Assembly: GCF_001870735.1 (NCBI RefSeq) | Contig: NZ_MORL01000023.1 | Location: 16,825 to 80,824, forward strand | Origin: Arsenicibacter rosenii | GTDB lineage: Bacteria; Bacteroidota; Bacteroidia; Cytophagales; Spirosomataceae | Reading direction: 5' to 3' | Length of the DNA stretch: 64,000 bases | Shown here: in pieces, positions 8,779-16,600 of the stretch | How the letters are laid out: each line of letters begins with the position of its first letter | Numbering within the stretch: the first letter of the stretch is position 1 | Made by a program: the position numbers and the translations under genes | Notes under the pieces: model-generated | The model's database searches: none | What the model saw: only the letters and a program-made list of their open reading frames with translations | Told to the model about the DNA's origin: nothing

Positions 8779-9681
8779 ATGAAAGTTTCCTTTATTATTA
8801 TTAACTATAATTCCAGTCATCATACGTTGGCTTGTGTTGAGTCAGTCAGAGAGCAGAGTAAATCTGTCAACTATGAAATCATTGTTGTTGACAACGGCTC
8901 GTCGATTCAGGATTATCAAAAGCTTAGTGCATTAACGGTGGTTTCTGAGCTCAAGATTGTCCGCAGTGATCGTAATTTAGGGTTTTCGGGAGGTCATCTA
9001 TTCGGTTTAAACGCAGTAGATCCAGATTCATATTATTATTTTTTTCTGAATAATGACTGTTTACTGCTCGACGATTTATGCAGTCGCCTGAGCAGCTATA
9101 TGAATGATCATCCGGATGTTGGCCTTTGCACCGGCCAAATGATCCGCCCTGGTGGGGATCAGGAGCCCTCTTTCACATATTTCCCGACCGTTGGCTCCAA
9201 ACTTTTAGGCCATGCTATTGTCCGCTGGTTTAATCCGGCAGCGTATCCTAAACGTCAAAAAATATATAATGAACCAGTTCAGGTTCCGGTTATTACAGGT
9301 AGTGCTTTATTTACCAGAGCCAAAGCCTTTCTGGAGGTAGGCGGGTTCGACCCTTCTTATTTTTTGTACTGCGAAGAAGAAGATCTATGCCTCAGACTCC
9401 GACAGGCCAACTGGAAAGTGATGTTGGTGCCGGATGTAAAATTTCTACACATCGGCGGAGGCAGTACCGAGTCGAGTCCGACGGCGGAAAAAGAGTATTA
9501 CATTTCGCTGTTCCGCTATTTCCGGAAACATACCAGCCGGCCAGTGCAACTGACCATGCGATTGTTTTACACGCTGAAAATTGCCCGCCGGTATCTGAGA
9601 AACAGCCGGAATGCCCGGCTCGCCTGGTTTATTTTGCGGGGTGCACCCGAATCCGAAAGCCTGCGCCACCGGTTTGCCTGA
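8779..9681 (+). CDS. Family 2 glycosyltransferase
   Basis: A 300-residue GT-A fold enzyme. The N-terminus VSFIIINYNSSHHTLACVES, the VVDNGS nucleotide-binding block and the metal-binding region FLNNDCLL are typical of GT2 members related to rhamnosyltransferases. A later GGFDPSYFLYCEEEDLCLRL segment carries the acidic catalytic motif (EEEDLC). It has no transmembrane segment. It stands alone, separated by a terminator from the convergent DUF4270 gene, so its acceptor cannot be told from context. Confidence 0.9.
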   Translation: MKVSFIIINYNSSHHTLACVESVREQSKSVNYEIIVVDNGSSIQDYQKLSALTVVSELKIVRSDRNLGFSGGHLFGLNAVDPDSYYYFFLNNDCLLLDDLCSRLSSYMNDHPDVGLCTGQMIRPGGDQEPSFTYFPTVGSKLLGHAIVRWFNPAAYPKRQKIYNEPVQVPVITGSALFTRAKAFLEVGGFDPSYFLYCEEEDLCLRLRQANWKVMLVPDVKFLHIGGGSTESSPTAEKEYYISLFRYFRKHTSRPVQLTMRLFYTLKIARRYLRNSRNARLAWFILRGAPESESLRHRFA

Positions 9682-9698
9682 GTCTGTTGCAAAAAAAG

Positions 9699-9725
9699 CG
9701 CCCGCGAGCAAACTGTTCGCGGGCG
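9699..9725. terminator. Bidirectional terminator between GT2 and DUF4270 genes
   Basis: CGCCCGCGA (9699-9707) pairs with TCGCGGGCG (9717-9725). Seven A residues precede it (T-run on the minus strand), and TTACTTTT follows on the plus strand. It sits between two convergent stop codons. Confidence 0.85.
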
Positions 9726-9745
9726 TTACTTTTCGTACAGCGGGG

Positions 9746-11065
9746 TTAAAGCCCTGAGGTCAATACAATCCGTAACCGGATCCGGTCGGTTGACAGCTCC
9801 TGATCGCCGATCATTACCCGTCTGAGGGCGGTTTTCAGGCTAACCGTACTGGCAGGCACCGTCAGAATCAGCGGGCGGTTAACCGCATCGCCTTTCAGGA
9901 TATCGCCAATGTATTTGGTAATATCAAACACATACATGTCCGACAGTTCCAGCTCGTTTGGCAGGTATTCATAACCGGCAACGGCACTTGTGGTACCTGT
10001 TGCCAGTGCCGGCACAGTACTGACAAGTTCATTTTGAGAGTTTGTCTCATACAGCGCCAGCTGGTCGGGTGGCGGCGTGTTGTCGTACAACACTTTACGT
10101 ACCGGACTGACCTGCAACTGGGCCAGGTTCAAGCCCAGATACGCATCCGGCTTTGCGAACTGACTCAGGTACGGAAATTCAATCCGTGTCCGGAAACCCA
10201 CCCCGACACCAATGGCCGTCTGATGGCCCGTCGCCGCACTGGGCAGTACCTGTGGCTTATATTTTAACGATTGTACGGCCGATCCCGTAGCATCATTCGT
10301 CAGCTGCGTAAAATGCGTACCACCAATCGGAAACCGGACCGACGACGATGTTTTTTCCATGTCATTCAGGTGATAATACAGCCTTAACCCGGTTTTTTCG
10401 GATCCTGTATTAATGCCCCAGATAACATTATCGGTGGTTCCGTTTGTAAAGGCAAAGCCTTTCCAGTAGGCCCACATTGTTTCGGTATCGTTGATCTCCT
10501 TACTGACCAGTTTCGCGAAAAATGCCTGCCCTAATGCATCTGACAAACGCATCCGGATCTGCCGGGTTTCACCACGGCCTAAGGCTACGAAGCTTTTGCT
10601 GACAAGCGGCGTGGCCTGATAAACCGCTGAGTTATAGTTGTAATACGTAGCTCCCGCGGTCAACGGCTCCTGCAACGTATGGACCTGCAGCGTAAAAGCC
10701 TTCGTTGTATCGCCGTATGAGAATGAATACGGCAGTTCCAGCACCAGCGAATCAAACCGAACGCCGGACTGGTCAGATAGTGTATGTGCCGCATAATCAA
10801 CCGAGGCGTAGCCTTTTGCCTGTAGCTTACCCGTCTGCGTGTCGGCCCATTGACCGATGAGCAGGCTGCTGTCTGTCGCCGTCACAAACGAATCCGGCTC
10901 AATTACGGTATAGGTTTTTACCGTAATTGAATCAACCAGCTGGGTCTGTAACTGATAAGGGTCAATCACGCTCTGCCCGACATCGGGGTCTCCGGAAAGA
11001 CATGAAAGTAGCGAGGCTCCGGCTACTGTAAGCAGCAGACCGGAGCGAAACAGGGATCGCATCAT
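9746..11065 (-). CDS. DUF4270 family lipoprotein
   Basis: A 439-residue exported protein with a lipoprotein signal peptide (SGLLLTVAGASLLSC, Cys near residue 22). The mature start GDPDVGQSVIDPYQLQTQLVDSITVKTYTV and the internal segments with LVLELPYSFSYGDT, alternating beta strands and the final tail are characteristic of DUF4270, a Bacteroidota envelope family of unknown biochemical role. It is the last gene of the Kelch-DUF4907-DUF4270 operon, 16 bases after the DUF4907 stop. The three families occur together in other Bacteroidota (from memory), which suggests a joint surface function. Likely controlled by the ECF-type promoter before the Kelch gene. Confidence 0.85.
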   Translation of the reverse strand: MMRSLFRSGLLLTVAGASLLSCLSGDPDVGQSVIDPYQLQTQLVDSITVKTYTVIEPDSFVTATDSSLLIGQWADTQTGKLQAKGYASVDYAAHTLSDQSGVRFDSLVLELPYSFSYGDTTKAFTLQVHTLQEPLTAGATYYNYNSAVYQATPLVSKSFVALGRGETRQIRMRLSDALGQAFFAKLVSKEINDTETMWAYWKGFAFTNGTTDNVIWGINTGSEKTGLRLYYHLNDMEKTSSSVRFPIGGTHFTQLTNDATGSAVQSLKYKPQVLPSAATGHQTAIGVGVGFRTRIEFPYLSQFAKPDAYLGLNLAQLQVSPVRKVLYDNTPPPDQLALYETNSQNELVSTVPALATGTTSAVAGYEYLPNELELSDMYVFDITKYIGDILKGDAVNRPLILTVPASTVSLKTALRRVMIGDQELSTDRIRLRIVLTSGL

Positions 11066-11081
11066 GTAGTTAGGTGATTTT

Positions 11082-11411
11082 CTATCGGGTCGTAATGCCC
11101 AGTTGAGTAAGGTCGGCTTGTGTTAGTGTCGGCGGGAAATGGCCGTTTTCCATTTTATGAATAACAAGCTGACCAACCTGCCGGGCATCCTCTGCCCGAG
11201 CAAATCCTTTCTGGCCAGCCAGCCCCGGCATCGTCGGCTGGTAAATCAGTGAATCACCATGGCTGATGATGGTATACCCCCAGCCTTTCTGCGTACTGAA
11301 GACATGAAGCTGGTAAGGCGATTGTTTTTTATAGAACTGGAAAGCAACCATGCCGGCCAGGCCCGCAACAACCAATATCAGTCTGGTCAGGTTGAGCCGT
11401 TTAGTTTTCAC
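11082..11411 (-). CDS. DUF4907 family protein
   Basis: A 109-residue protein with one N-terminal membrane helix (LILVVAGLAGMVAFQFY) and a periplasmic domain. The mature part YQLHVFSTQKGWGYTIISHG, LIYQPTMPGLAGQKGF and HFPPTLTQADL matches the DUF4907 pattern. The start codon is GTG at 11411 and overlaps the end of the Kelch gene by 11 bases, indicating translational coupling. The biochemical role is unknown; the constant neighbourhood with DUF4270 and Kelch proteins is the main clue. Confidence 0.82.
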   Translation of the reverse strand: MKTKRLNLTRLILVVAGLAGMVAFQFYKKQSPYQLHVFSTQKGWGYTIISHGDSLIYQPTMPGLAGQKGFARAEDARQVGQLVIHKMENGHFPPTLTQADLTQLGITTR

Positions 11412-12465
11412 TTGTATCCTGCGCTATCGTTGGATCAAATTCCCACAAATCATCAAAACGGCTGGTCCCGTTGCTGCCCATTGTCACATAGCCTTTTCCG
11501 TTGATGGCAAAACCAAAGGCATAGGCGCGGGTAGCGCCTTCAAACGTACCGTTTTCGCTCCAGCTGTCATTAACCGGATCGTATTTCCAGACAGTCGTTG
11601 TGCCATCACCCAGGGTTACATAGCCGTTTGAGCCAATGGCAAAGGCAACGGCATAACTCCGGGAAACCAATTCTTCGCTTTCAAAATCGCCCTTTTCAAT
11701 CCAGGTGTCGCTTGACGCATCATAGGCCCACCAGTCTTTTTCGGCAGTGCCGTTGTTGTTACCCGTTCCGACATAGGCCAGACCGTTGATCACAAAGCTG
11801 ATGGCTCCGATCCGTTTCGCGCCGCCATAGCTGGCCACTTTTGTCCACTGATCACTGGCCGGATCATACGACCAGAAGTCTTTCAGGTAATTGCCATCGA
11901 AACCTGTTCCGACATACCCTTTGCTCCCCACGGTAAACGAAACGGCATTGCGCCGGGCCGTACCACCAAAATCCGCCACCTGTTTCCAGGTATTTGTAGT
12001 CGGATCATACCCCCAGAAATCTTTCAGCCGGTCGCTGTTCACGTCCAGACCGGTACCGATATATCCTTTATTCCCTACCGAAAAACCGGTGGCGGCATAA
12101 CGGGCAACGCCGCCAAAGTTGGCCAGCTGCGTCCATGTATTCTTATTGGCATCGTATGCCCAGAAGTCTTTTAACCGCTCATTATCAGCATTAGATCCTG
12201 TACCGACATACGCTATATTGCCGATCACAAAGCCAGCCGGTGCATTGCGGGCTACCCCTTCAAAATCGGACCGGTGGCGCCAGTCACCCAGCGGGCTTGT
12301 TGAGTCGCTGCTGGCGCAGCCGGCTATTAATCCACCGCCCACCACCCAGGCCATCACAAGGGTCAGGCTGTTTACGGTATCAATAAAGGTACTGCCGGGC
12401 TTTGCCCACAGGGTGGCTTTTTGCTTGAGCTGCTGAAACGTATTGTGTCGTTGTAAATTATCCAT
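11401..12465 (-). CDS. Kelch-repeat lipoprotein (six-bladed beta-propeller)
   Basis: A 354-residue exported protein from ATG 12465. After an unusually long N-terminal segment there is a hydrophobic stretch ending in the lipobox GGGLIAGC, followed by six Kelch repeats. Each has a G-Y/A-V/I-G-T-G or equivalent turn, then W-x-YD and a W about 6 residues on (DFWAYDANKNTWTQLANF is one example). This predicts a complete propeller, probably binding glycan or protein partners at the cell surface. In-frame codons continue upstream to 12537, but the predicted ECF promoter lies there, so the start at 12465 is favoured. First gene of the operon with DUF4907 and DUF4270. Confidence 0.83.
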   Translation of the reverse strand: MDNLQRHNTFQQLKQKATLWAKPGSTFIDTVNSLTLVMAWVVGGGLIAGCASSDSTSPLGDWRHRSDFEGVARNAPAGFVIGNIAYVGTGSNADNERLKDFWAYDANKNTWTQLANFGGVARYAATGFSVGNKGYIGTGLDVNSDRLKDFWGYDPTTNTWKQVADFGGTARRNAVSFTVGSKGYVGTGFDGNYLKDFWSYDPASDQWTKVASYGGAKRIGAISFVINGLAYVGTGNNNGTAEKDWWAYDASSDTWIEKGDFESEELVSRSYAVAFAIGSNGYVTLGDGTTTVWKYDPVNDSWSENGTFEGATRAYAFGFAINGKGYVTMGSNGTSRFDDLWEFDPTIAQDTSEN

Positions 12466-12521
12466 ACGGCAACTAGTTAGGTTTAAAATTGAGTACACAT
12501 ACAAAGGCCTTTGTATAAATC

Positions 12522-12550
12522 TGTACGTCCGCCCCAAAAAGTCTGTTGCA
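12522..12550 (-). promoter_or_regulatory. ECF-sigma-type promoter of the Kelch operon
   Basis: On the minus strand GCTGCAAC ends at 12545 and CGTACA begins at 12527 with exactly 17 bases between TGCAAC and CGTA. The same bipartite element with the same spacer precedes the ECF sigma gene and the SGNH operon in this window. It lies 57 bases before the Kelch ATG. Confidence 0.7.
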
Positions 12551-12617
12551 GCGCTAAGGTTATAAATTTGTTAAAAAAGGTTAATTGTAGTTTTTCTGCA
12601 ACGGCCCTGCAACAAAA

Positions 12618-12646
12618 AAGGGCACCAGCAAATGCCAGATGCCCTT
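12618..12646 (-). terminator. Terminator downstream of the 316-residue gene
   Basis: AAGGGCA (12618-12624) pairs with TGCCCTT (12640-12646). On the minus strand it is followed by TTTTTTG. It lies about 70 bases after the stop of the 12716-13666 gene; a smaller hairpin at about 12679-12706 (ATGCCT/AGGCAT) precedes it. Confidence 0.65.
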
Positions 12647-12715
12647 TACTACTCCACATATAAATATTCAGCAGTTGAATATGCCTCAAACAACGGCTTC
12701 AGGCATATTTTCTGT

Positions 12716-13666
12716 TTATTTCTGCTTTCGGTTACCTTGTAAATCACCCACTCTATGCATGCGCCGCAGGTCATATTGCCGCCCATAGCTATACCGGAGC
12801 ACAATGCCGACGGACCACCCCGTACCGGTTCCCCGCAGCCAGGCTTGCTGCTGTTCGTTGCTGTTCACCTGATAAGTTAGGTTGGTTGTCAGTGAACTGC
12901 CCAGCCCCCGGTTTTTACGGACAAAAACGCTCATCTCAGTACGTCCGCCAAGGTTGGCTATGTATTCGGCCGAAGCTTCCACCATACCTGTCACATGCGG
13001 ACTGATTGTCGTATTCGACACCAGCCGTAGCGTGTCAGGGCGGCTGCGGGGCGTTCGGGACGAGTATCCTATTAAATGTACAACAGAGGGATCTTTCGGT
13101 GCATTTGGTAACAGCCAGACACCCAGGCCCAGCCATAAACCACCTTTAGCACCACCCAGCTGAGGCAACTGACTAAAGCGCATCAACCGCCTGCCCCTGA
13201 ACACAATACCTTGTCTGTCATTGTCAGCCTGAATCCTTAACGGCGATTGCTGATTGATGATAAACAATGTATGAACGGCGGATCGGGCGTATCCAATTTC
13301 TGCAGCCCATTTTTCGCGCCCGACCCAACCGAACATAGCACTCCAGCCTAACTGGCTGACAGCTTTTGTTGACACCAGGCCATTGAATGTCTGGCTTAGC
13401 GAACCTTTGTCTGTGCGTAAGAAACCATCAAAGCCCACATACCAGCGGTCAGTAATATAAGCGTTTCCGTAACGGGTTATTAACCGCTCAAAGTTGGCCC
13501 GTTTATAGGCGGTTTTACGCTTATCCTGATCCCAGCCAGGGACTTCCGGTAAAGGACTTATCAGGCCCAGACGCTCAGCAGGAGGTTGATAATACTCCGT
13601 TACACTTTGCGCAAACCCCGTTAGTCCTTCCATTAACAGCCAAAGAAGCATGCTCAGGCGTTTCAT
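12716..13666 (-). CDS. Secreted protein, probable outer-membrane beta-barrel, function unknown
   Basis: A 316-residue protein with a clear signal peptide (MKRLSMLLWLLMEGLTGFAQ, cleavage after FAQ). The body is rich in alternating aromatic/hydrophobic and polar residues: NAYITDRWYVGFDGFLRTDKG, AMFGWVGREKWAAEIGYARS, GWSVGIVLRYSYGRQYD. This looks like amphipathic beta strands of a small outer-membrane barrel, but the protein does not end in an aromatic residue (tail LQGNRKQK), so the barrel assignment is tentative. I do not recognise a family. It sits between two terminators, so it is probably transcribed alone from the 60-base gap upstream. Confidence 0.7.
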   Translation of the reverse strand: MKRLSMLLWLLMEGLTGFAQSVTEYYQPPAERLGLISPLPEVPGWDQDKRKTAYKRANFERLITRYGNAYITDRWYVGFDGFLRTDKGSLSQTFNGLVSTKAVSQLGWSAMFGWVGREKWAAEIGYARSAVHTLFIINQQSPLRIQADNDRQGIVFRGRRLMRFSQLPQLGGAKGGLWLGLGVWLLPNAPKDPSVVHLIGYSSRTPRSRPDTLRLVSNTTISPHVTGMVEASAEYIANLGGRTEMSVFVRKNRGLGSSLTTNLTYQVNSNEQQQAWLRGTGTGWSVGIVLRYSYGRQYDLRRMHRVGDLQGNRKQK

Positions 13667-13729
13667 GGTCTTTCACTGAACGATGTAAAGTTTTACTCAA
13701 TAAGATAAGATCAGAAAAATATGGAAAAA

Positions 13730-13756
13730 TGTGCCGGAGCCAGAGGCTCCGGCACA
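13730..13756 (-). terminator. Perfect terminator hairpin after the PepSY-like gene
   Basis: TGTGCCGGAGCC (13730-13741) and GGCTCCGGCACA (13745-13756) pair perfectly over 12 bases with a 3-base loop. A TTTTTCC tract follows on the minus strand. It closes the SGNH-Rieske-PepSY operon. Confidence 0.9.
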
Positions 13757-13767
13757 CGAGTCATGTC

Positions 13768-14577
13768 TTAACGATGCTTCAGCACCTGCTTGAATGTACC
13801 GTCGGCAGCGAAGAGCAGATCAACCGGATTCCCGCTGGCGGGTTTGATGCTCACCACATATTGTCCGTCGCTCAGCTTGCCGGCTTTTTTAACTGTTGCT
13901 CCGGCATAATTAGTAGTAATATACGTCGTGATGGCAGCGGGTAAGTCAGCCGCGGCAACTTCGGTCAGCTTACCACGCAATACTTTTACCAGCTCCTGAT
14001 TAAATGTACCGTCGGTGTTAAACAGCAGGGTCTTTTTGGTATCATTGACCGTAATCATAACCAGGTAGCCACGGTTATCGTCTTTTACCGCCATATTGAT
14101 TGTGGCACCGGCATAGTTTGCGCTGATATAGCTGGTGATGGCAGAAGGTAAATTCGTAATGGCTATTTGTGACAGGCTATCCCGCTTGCCGCCGGGCCCC
14201 TTGCCAGGGCCTTTTTTCAGACTCACTTCATGATTGAATGTACCATCTGCATTGAAAAGCAAGGCTTTACGCGTTCCGCTTTGTGTAATTCCTACGAAAT
14301 AGTTGCCATCGTCATCCTTAGCAGCATAGTCGACAGTGGCTCCGGCATAATTTGTAGTAATGTAGCCCGTGATAGCCGCAGGTAAGGCAGACGTTTCAAT
14401 TTTAGTCAGTTTTTTCTTGCTGTGAAAGCCTGCTGAATCAGTAGCAGCGCGAGCCGCCCCTGTAGCAGTTGCCGTTGCAGAATCATCCGGATTTACCAAT
14501 GACTGATCATTATTACAGGCGTTCATGGTTAGGGCGAAGCCAATAGCAAGCAGCCCAAGCAGAAATTGCTTTTTCAT
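13768..14577 (-). CDS. Lipoprotein with three PepSY-like (BLIP-type) repeats
   Basis: A 269-residue exported lipoprotein (signal MKKQFLLGLLAIGFALTMNAC, Cys21). After an Ala/Thr-rich linker there are three copies, each of about 65-70 residues, of the pattern LPxAITxYIxxNYAGATxxxAxKDDxxxYxVxI...LLFNxDGTFxxE, the PepSY-like / putative beta-lactamase-inhibitor-like repeat of Bacteroidota. Between repeats 1 and 2 lies a Gly/Lys/Pro linker (KKGPGKGPGGKRDS). Such domains are thought to bind peptides or inhibit proteases at the envelope; the exact ligand is unknown. Third gene of the operon driven by an ECF-type promoter at 15859-15887, and followed by a strong terminator. Confidence 0.85.
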   Translation of the reverse strand: MKKQFLLGLLAIGFALTMNACNNDQSLVNPDDSATATATGAARAATDSAGFHSKKKLTKIETSALPAAITGYITTNYAGATVDYAAKDDDGNYFVGITQSGTRKALLFNADGTFNHEVSLKKGPGKGPGGKRDSLSQIAITNLPSAITSYISANYAGATINMAVKDDNRGYLVMITVNDTKKTLLFNTDGTFNQELVKVLRGKLTEVAAADLPAAITTYITTNYAGATVKKAGKLSDGQYVVSIKPASGNPVDLLFAADGTFKQVLKHR

Positions 14578-14618
14578 TTGTACTAAAAATTAAGCGGTTA
14601 AATTAATTGAATTGAAAC

Positions 14619-15029
14619 TTAAGAGAAGACACGTATTTTGTTGTCAGGTAAAGGCATAATTTTATACACACGCAGGCCTTTTTTGCCATAATCGTTCAGG
14701 CCAACCCCTTTGTTATCGAACCGCGCACCGTGAACCGGGCAGTAAAATTCATTGTCCTGGAACACAACGGTATTGTTTTTCTGATGACTACACGTACGGG
14801 TGGCGGCGACCAGAAGTCCATGAAACGTACGGGCAACAACGACGCCGTTTGCTACTACATATCCGCCTTTCATTCGTAAAACTGCATTATCAGGAGACTC
14901 CATATCAAGCTCAAAATCGACTGGTCCTTCCGGCTTTACGACCTCCTCCTGTCGGCATGATGTAAGCAATACCATCAAAGCGGCACCACCTAAACCAAGC
15001 GATTTAAGAAATTCATACCGGCTCATCAT
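14619..15029 (-). CDS. Rieske [2Fe-2S] lipoprotein
   Basis: A small exported Rieske protein (137 residues from ATG 15029). The N-terminus SRYEFLKSLGLGGAALMVLLTSC is a lipoprotein signal, not a twin-Arg signal, with the lipid Cys in LLTSC. The cluster ligands are all visible: CSH (Cys-x-His) and, 14 residues later, CPVHG (Cys-x-x-His). It is shorter than oxygenase or bc1 Rieske subunits and has no catalytic partner nearby, so it may act as an envelope electron carrier. Two adjacent ATG codons (15029, 15026) could start it; an upstream TTG at 15041 is less likely. It lies 12 bases after the SGNH stop in the same operon. Confidence 0.85.
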   Translation of the reverse strand: MMSRYEFLKSLGLGGAALMVLLTSCRQEEVVKPEGPVDFELDMESPDNAVLRMKGGYVVANGVVVARTFHGLLVAATRTCSHQKNNTVVFQDNEFYCPVHGARFDNKGVGLNDYGKKGLRVYKIMPLPDNKIRVFS

Positions 15030-15041
15030 TCTTTCTCTCAA

Positions 15042-15824
15042 TTAGTTGTCACGGGGGAGCCGACGACGGAAACTTGACCGGGCTACGGCTTCCCGGCGCT
15101 GCTTTATCATCAGGTTTTCATAAAATTCATATAACTCACTGCCTAATAACTCCTGGCTTACTCCGCTCAGACGGCTATCATCAGCTGATTCAAAGTATTC
15201 TTCACCGTTTTTGATATGTGTTTGCGTATCAAATACAGGAATGCCATATGCTTCACCCATTCTCACAAACAGCGCTCTTCCTTGTTTCCGTAACCAGTCA
15301 TTTACCGGCGACTGATCTGGCACGGGTGTCAATAACACAACTTTATAGCCATATGGCTGCAGGTAATGCAACGCATCGCTCAGATAATAGACCAAATCAC
15401 GCAACCGCCCGATACGATTAACTGAGTTCAGCGTATGCAGAAATCCTTTTTTTACCTGTCCTTTCAACTTGTTAAACCAACTGTTCCCATGCGTCAGAAA
15501 AGCAGATTCCTCCGGGAGCAAGGTCATTGTGTTGGCCGGCTGATGGGTTTTCCGGATCAGTAACTCGCTAAAGTGACCGGGTTCTGTCAGAAAGGAGTGG
15601 CCCATCTGCAACAGAATCAGATCATAGCGGTGAATATTCAGGTAATAAAGCACATTCGTAACCTTATTCAGATCAATGGGTGTGTGGTATTCCATAAATA
15701 CCGGTTGACCGGATTGTTCGATACGACGCGCAAACTGTTCGGCAAAGCTGTTTCCGGCACTCAGGTTATCTCCCTGGGCGGCACTCCCTCCGATCACTAA
15801 TATTTTTAAATGCTTCGTATTCAT
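15042..15824 (-). CDS. SGNH/GDSL-hydrolase-like protein, possibly inactive
   Basis: A 260-residue cytosolic-looking protein from ATG 15824. LKILVIGGSAAQGDNLSAGNSF matches block I of SGNH hydrolases (the nucleophile Ser in GGSxxxG), and YDLILLQMGHSF occupies the place of the GxND block but lacks the Asn. In the C-terminal DxxH block the sequence is DSRLSG, with Leu where the catalytic His is expected. It may therefore be catalytically impaired or use other residues. In-frame ATGs at 15860/15857 exist, but a -10 element (CGTAAT, 15864-15859) overlaps them, so 15824 is preferred. First gene of the SGNH-Rieske-PepSY operon. Confidence 0.72.
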   Translation of the reverse strand: MNTKHLKILVIGGSAAQGDNLSAGNSFAEQFARRIEQSGQPVFMEYHTPIDLNKVTNVLYYLNIHRYDLILLQMGHSFLTEPGHFSELLIRKTHQPANTMTLLPEESAFLTHGNSWFNKLKGQVKKGFLHTLNSVNRIGRLRDLVYYLSDALHYLQPYGYKVVLLTPVPDQSPVNDWLRKQGRALFVRMGEAYGIPVFDTQTHIKNGEEYFESADDSRLSGVSQELLGSELYEFYENLMIKQRREAVARSSFRRRLPRDN

Positions 15825-15858
15825 CTTGGTTGGCCATTTTGAGCGGCTTTCAAACATC

Positions 15859-15887
15859 ATTACGCGCTTAGTCTGACAGGCGTTGCA
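15859..15887 (-). promoter_or_regulatory. ECF-sigma-type promoter of the SGNH-Rieske-PepSY operon
   Basis: Minus strand GCTGCAAC (TGCAAC at 15887-15882), 17-base spacer, CGTAAT at 15864-15859. The spacing and both elements match the promoter-like sites before the sigma gene and the Kelch gene. The expected transcript starts near 15850. Confidence 0.7.
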
Positions 15888-15937
15888 GCGGTATTCTTTT
15901 TTTTCTTATTTTTTCTTAATTTTTTTTATCTTTTTTC

Positions 15938-15966
15938 TGCAACGTTCGTTCCTGTTTCAGCGTATA
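15938..15966 (+). promoter_or_regulatory. ECF-sigma-type promoter before the sigma factor gene
   Basis: TGCAAC at 15938-15943, 17 bases, CGTATA at 15961-15966. It is divergent from the SGNH promoter; between the two lies a T-rich pyrimidine tract at about 15895-15937. The arrangement implies that the sigma factor controls its own gene. Confidence 0.7.
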
Positions 15967-16006
15967 TTTTATTGTTGGTAAATGATCTACTAAAATCTTA
16001 TCGTCC

Positions 16007-16600
16007 TTGCTGTTCCGTAAGCGCACAAAATTTGAGGAGAATGACCTGTTAAGTGTCATTATCGCCTGCCGGGAGAACAATGCTCAGGCACAGCGGGTAC
16101 TTTTTAAACAGTACTTCGGCTACGCCAAGAGTATTTGTCTGCGCTATTCGTCTACTGTTGAAGAGGCTGAGGAGGTACTCAACGAAGGTTTTCTGAAAGT
16201 TTTTCAGCATATCCACCAGTACGATACCAACCAGCCTTTCAAAGCGTGGTTACGCACAATCCTGGTCAACACAGCAATCAGTTATTACCGGAAGTTTCAC
16301 AAGTTCGATCCGCATATCGGTCTGGAAAACGTACCGGATGTTCCCTTCGATGATGATGTGGTCAGCTACATCACTGCCGATGAGATCTTAGCATTAGTAC
16401 AGGAACTGCCGCCGGCATGGCGGACCGTATTCAACTTACATGTGATTGATGGTTATAGTTTACGTGAAGTAGCCGATTTGCTGCCCGCAAATGAGGCTAC
16501 CGTCCGGTCGCATTTTCTGCGGGCACGGCAACGACTTCAGCAACTAATAAAGATGAACTATCCTCATTTTTTTCTAACGACCCCTCATGAAACCCGATAA
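16007..16600 (+). CDS. ECF RNA polymerase sigma factor
   Basis: A 197-residue sigma-70 family protein of ECF type. Region 2 is seen in AQRVLFKQYFGYAKSICLRY with EEAEEVLNEGFLKVFQHI and PFKAWLRTILVNTAISYYRK; region 4 is the HTH LPPAWRTVFNLHVIDGYSLREVADLLPANEATVRSHFLRARQRL-type block near residues 130-185. No in-frame ATG exists: the frame is closed by TGA at 15983, so TTG at 16007 is the likely start. It overlaps the next gene by 14 bases, indicating coupling with a membrane-anchored partner. Three matching promoter-like sites in the neighbourhood suggest its regulon. Confidence 0.92.
   Translation: MLFRKRTKFEENDLLSVIIACRENNAQAQRVLFKQYFGYAKSICLRYSSTVEEAEEVLNEGFLKVFQHIHQYDTNQPFKAWLRTILVNTAISYYRKFHKFDPHIGLENVPDVPFDDDVVSYITADEILALVQELPPAWRTVFNLHVIDGYSLREVADLLPANEATVRSHFLRARQRLQQLIKMNYPHFFLTTPHETR

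Noticed and set aside
9685..9691. GTTGCA before the GT2/DUF4270 terminator as a minus-strand ECF site
   Set aside because: The base group 17 positions on is TGGCGC, not CGTA, and it points into the end of the GT2 gene.
12596..12615. Plus-strand TGCAAC copies near 12597 and 12609 as further ECF promoters
   Set aside because: No CGTA lies 17 bases downstream of either and no plus-strand gene follows.
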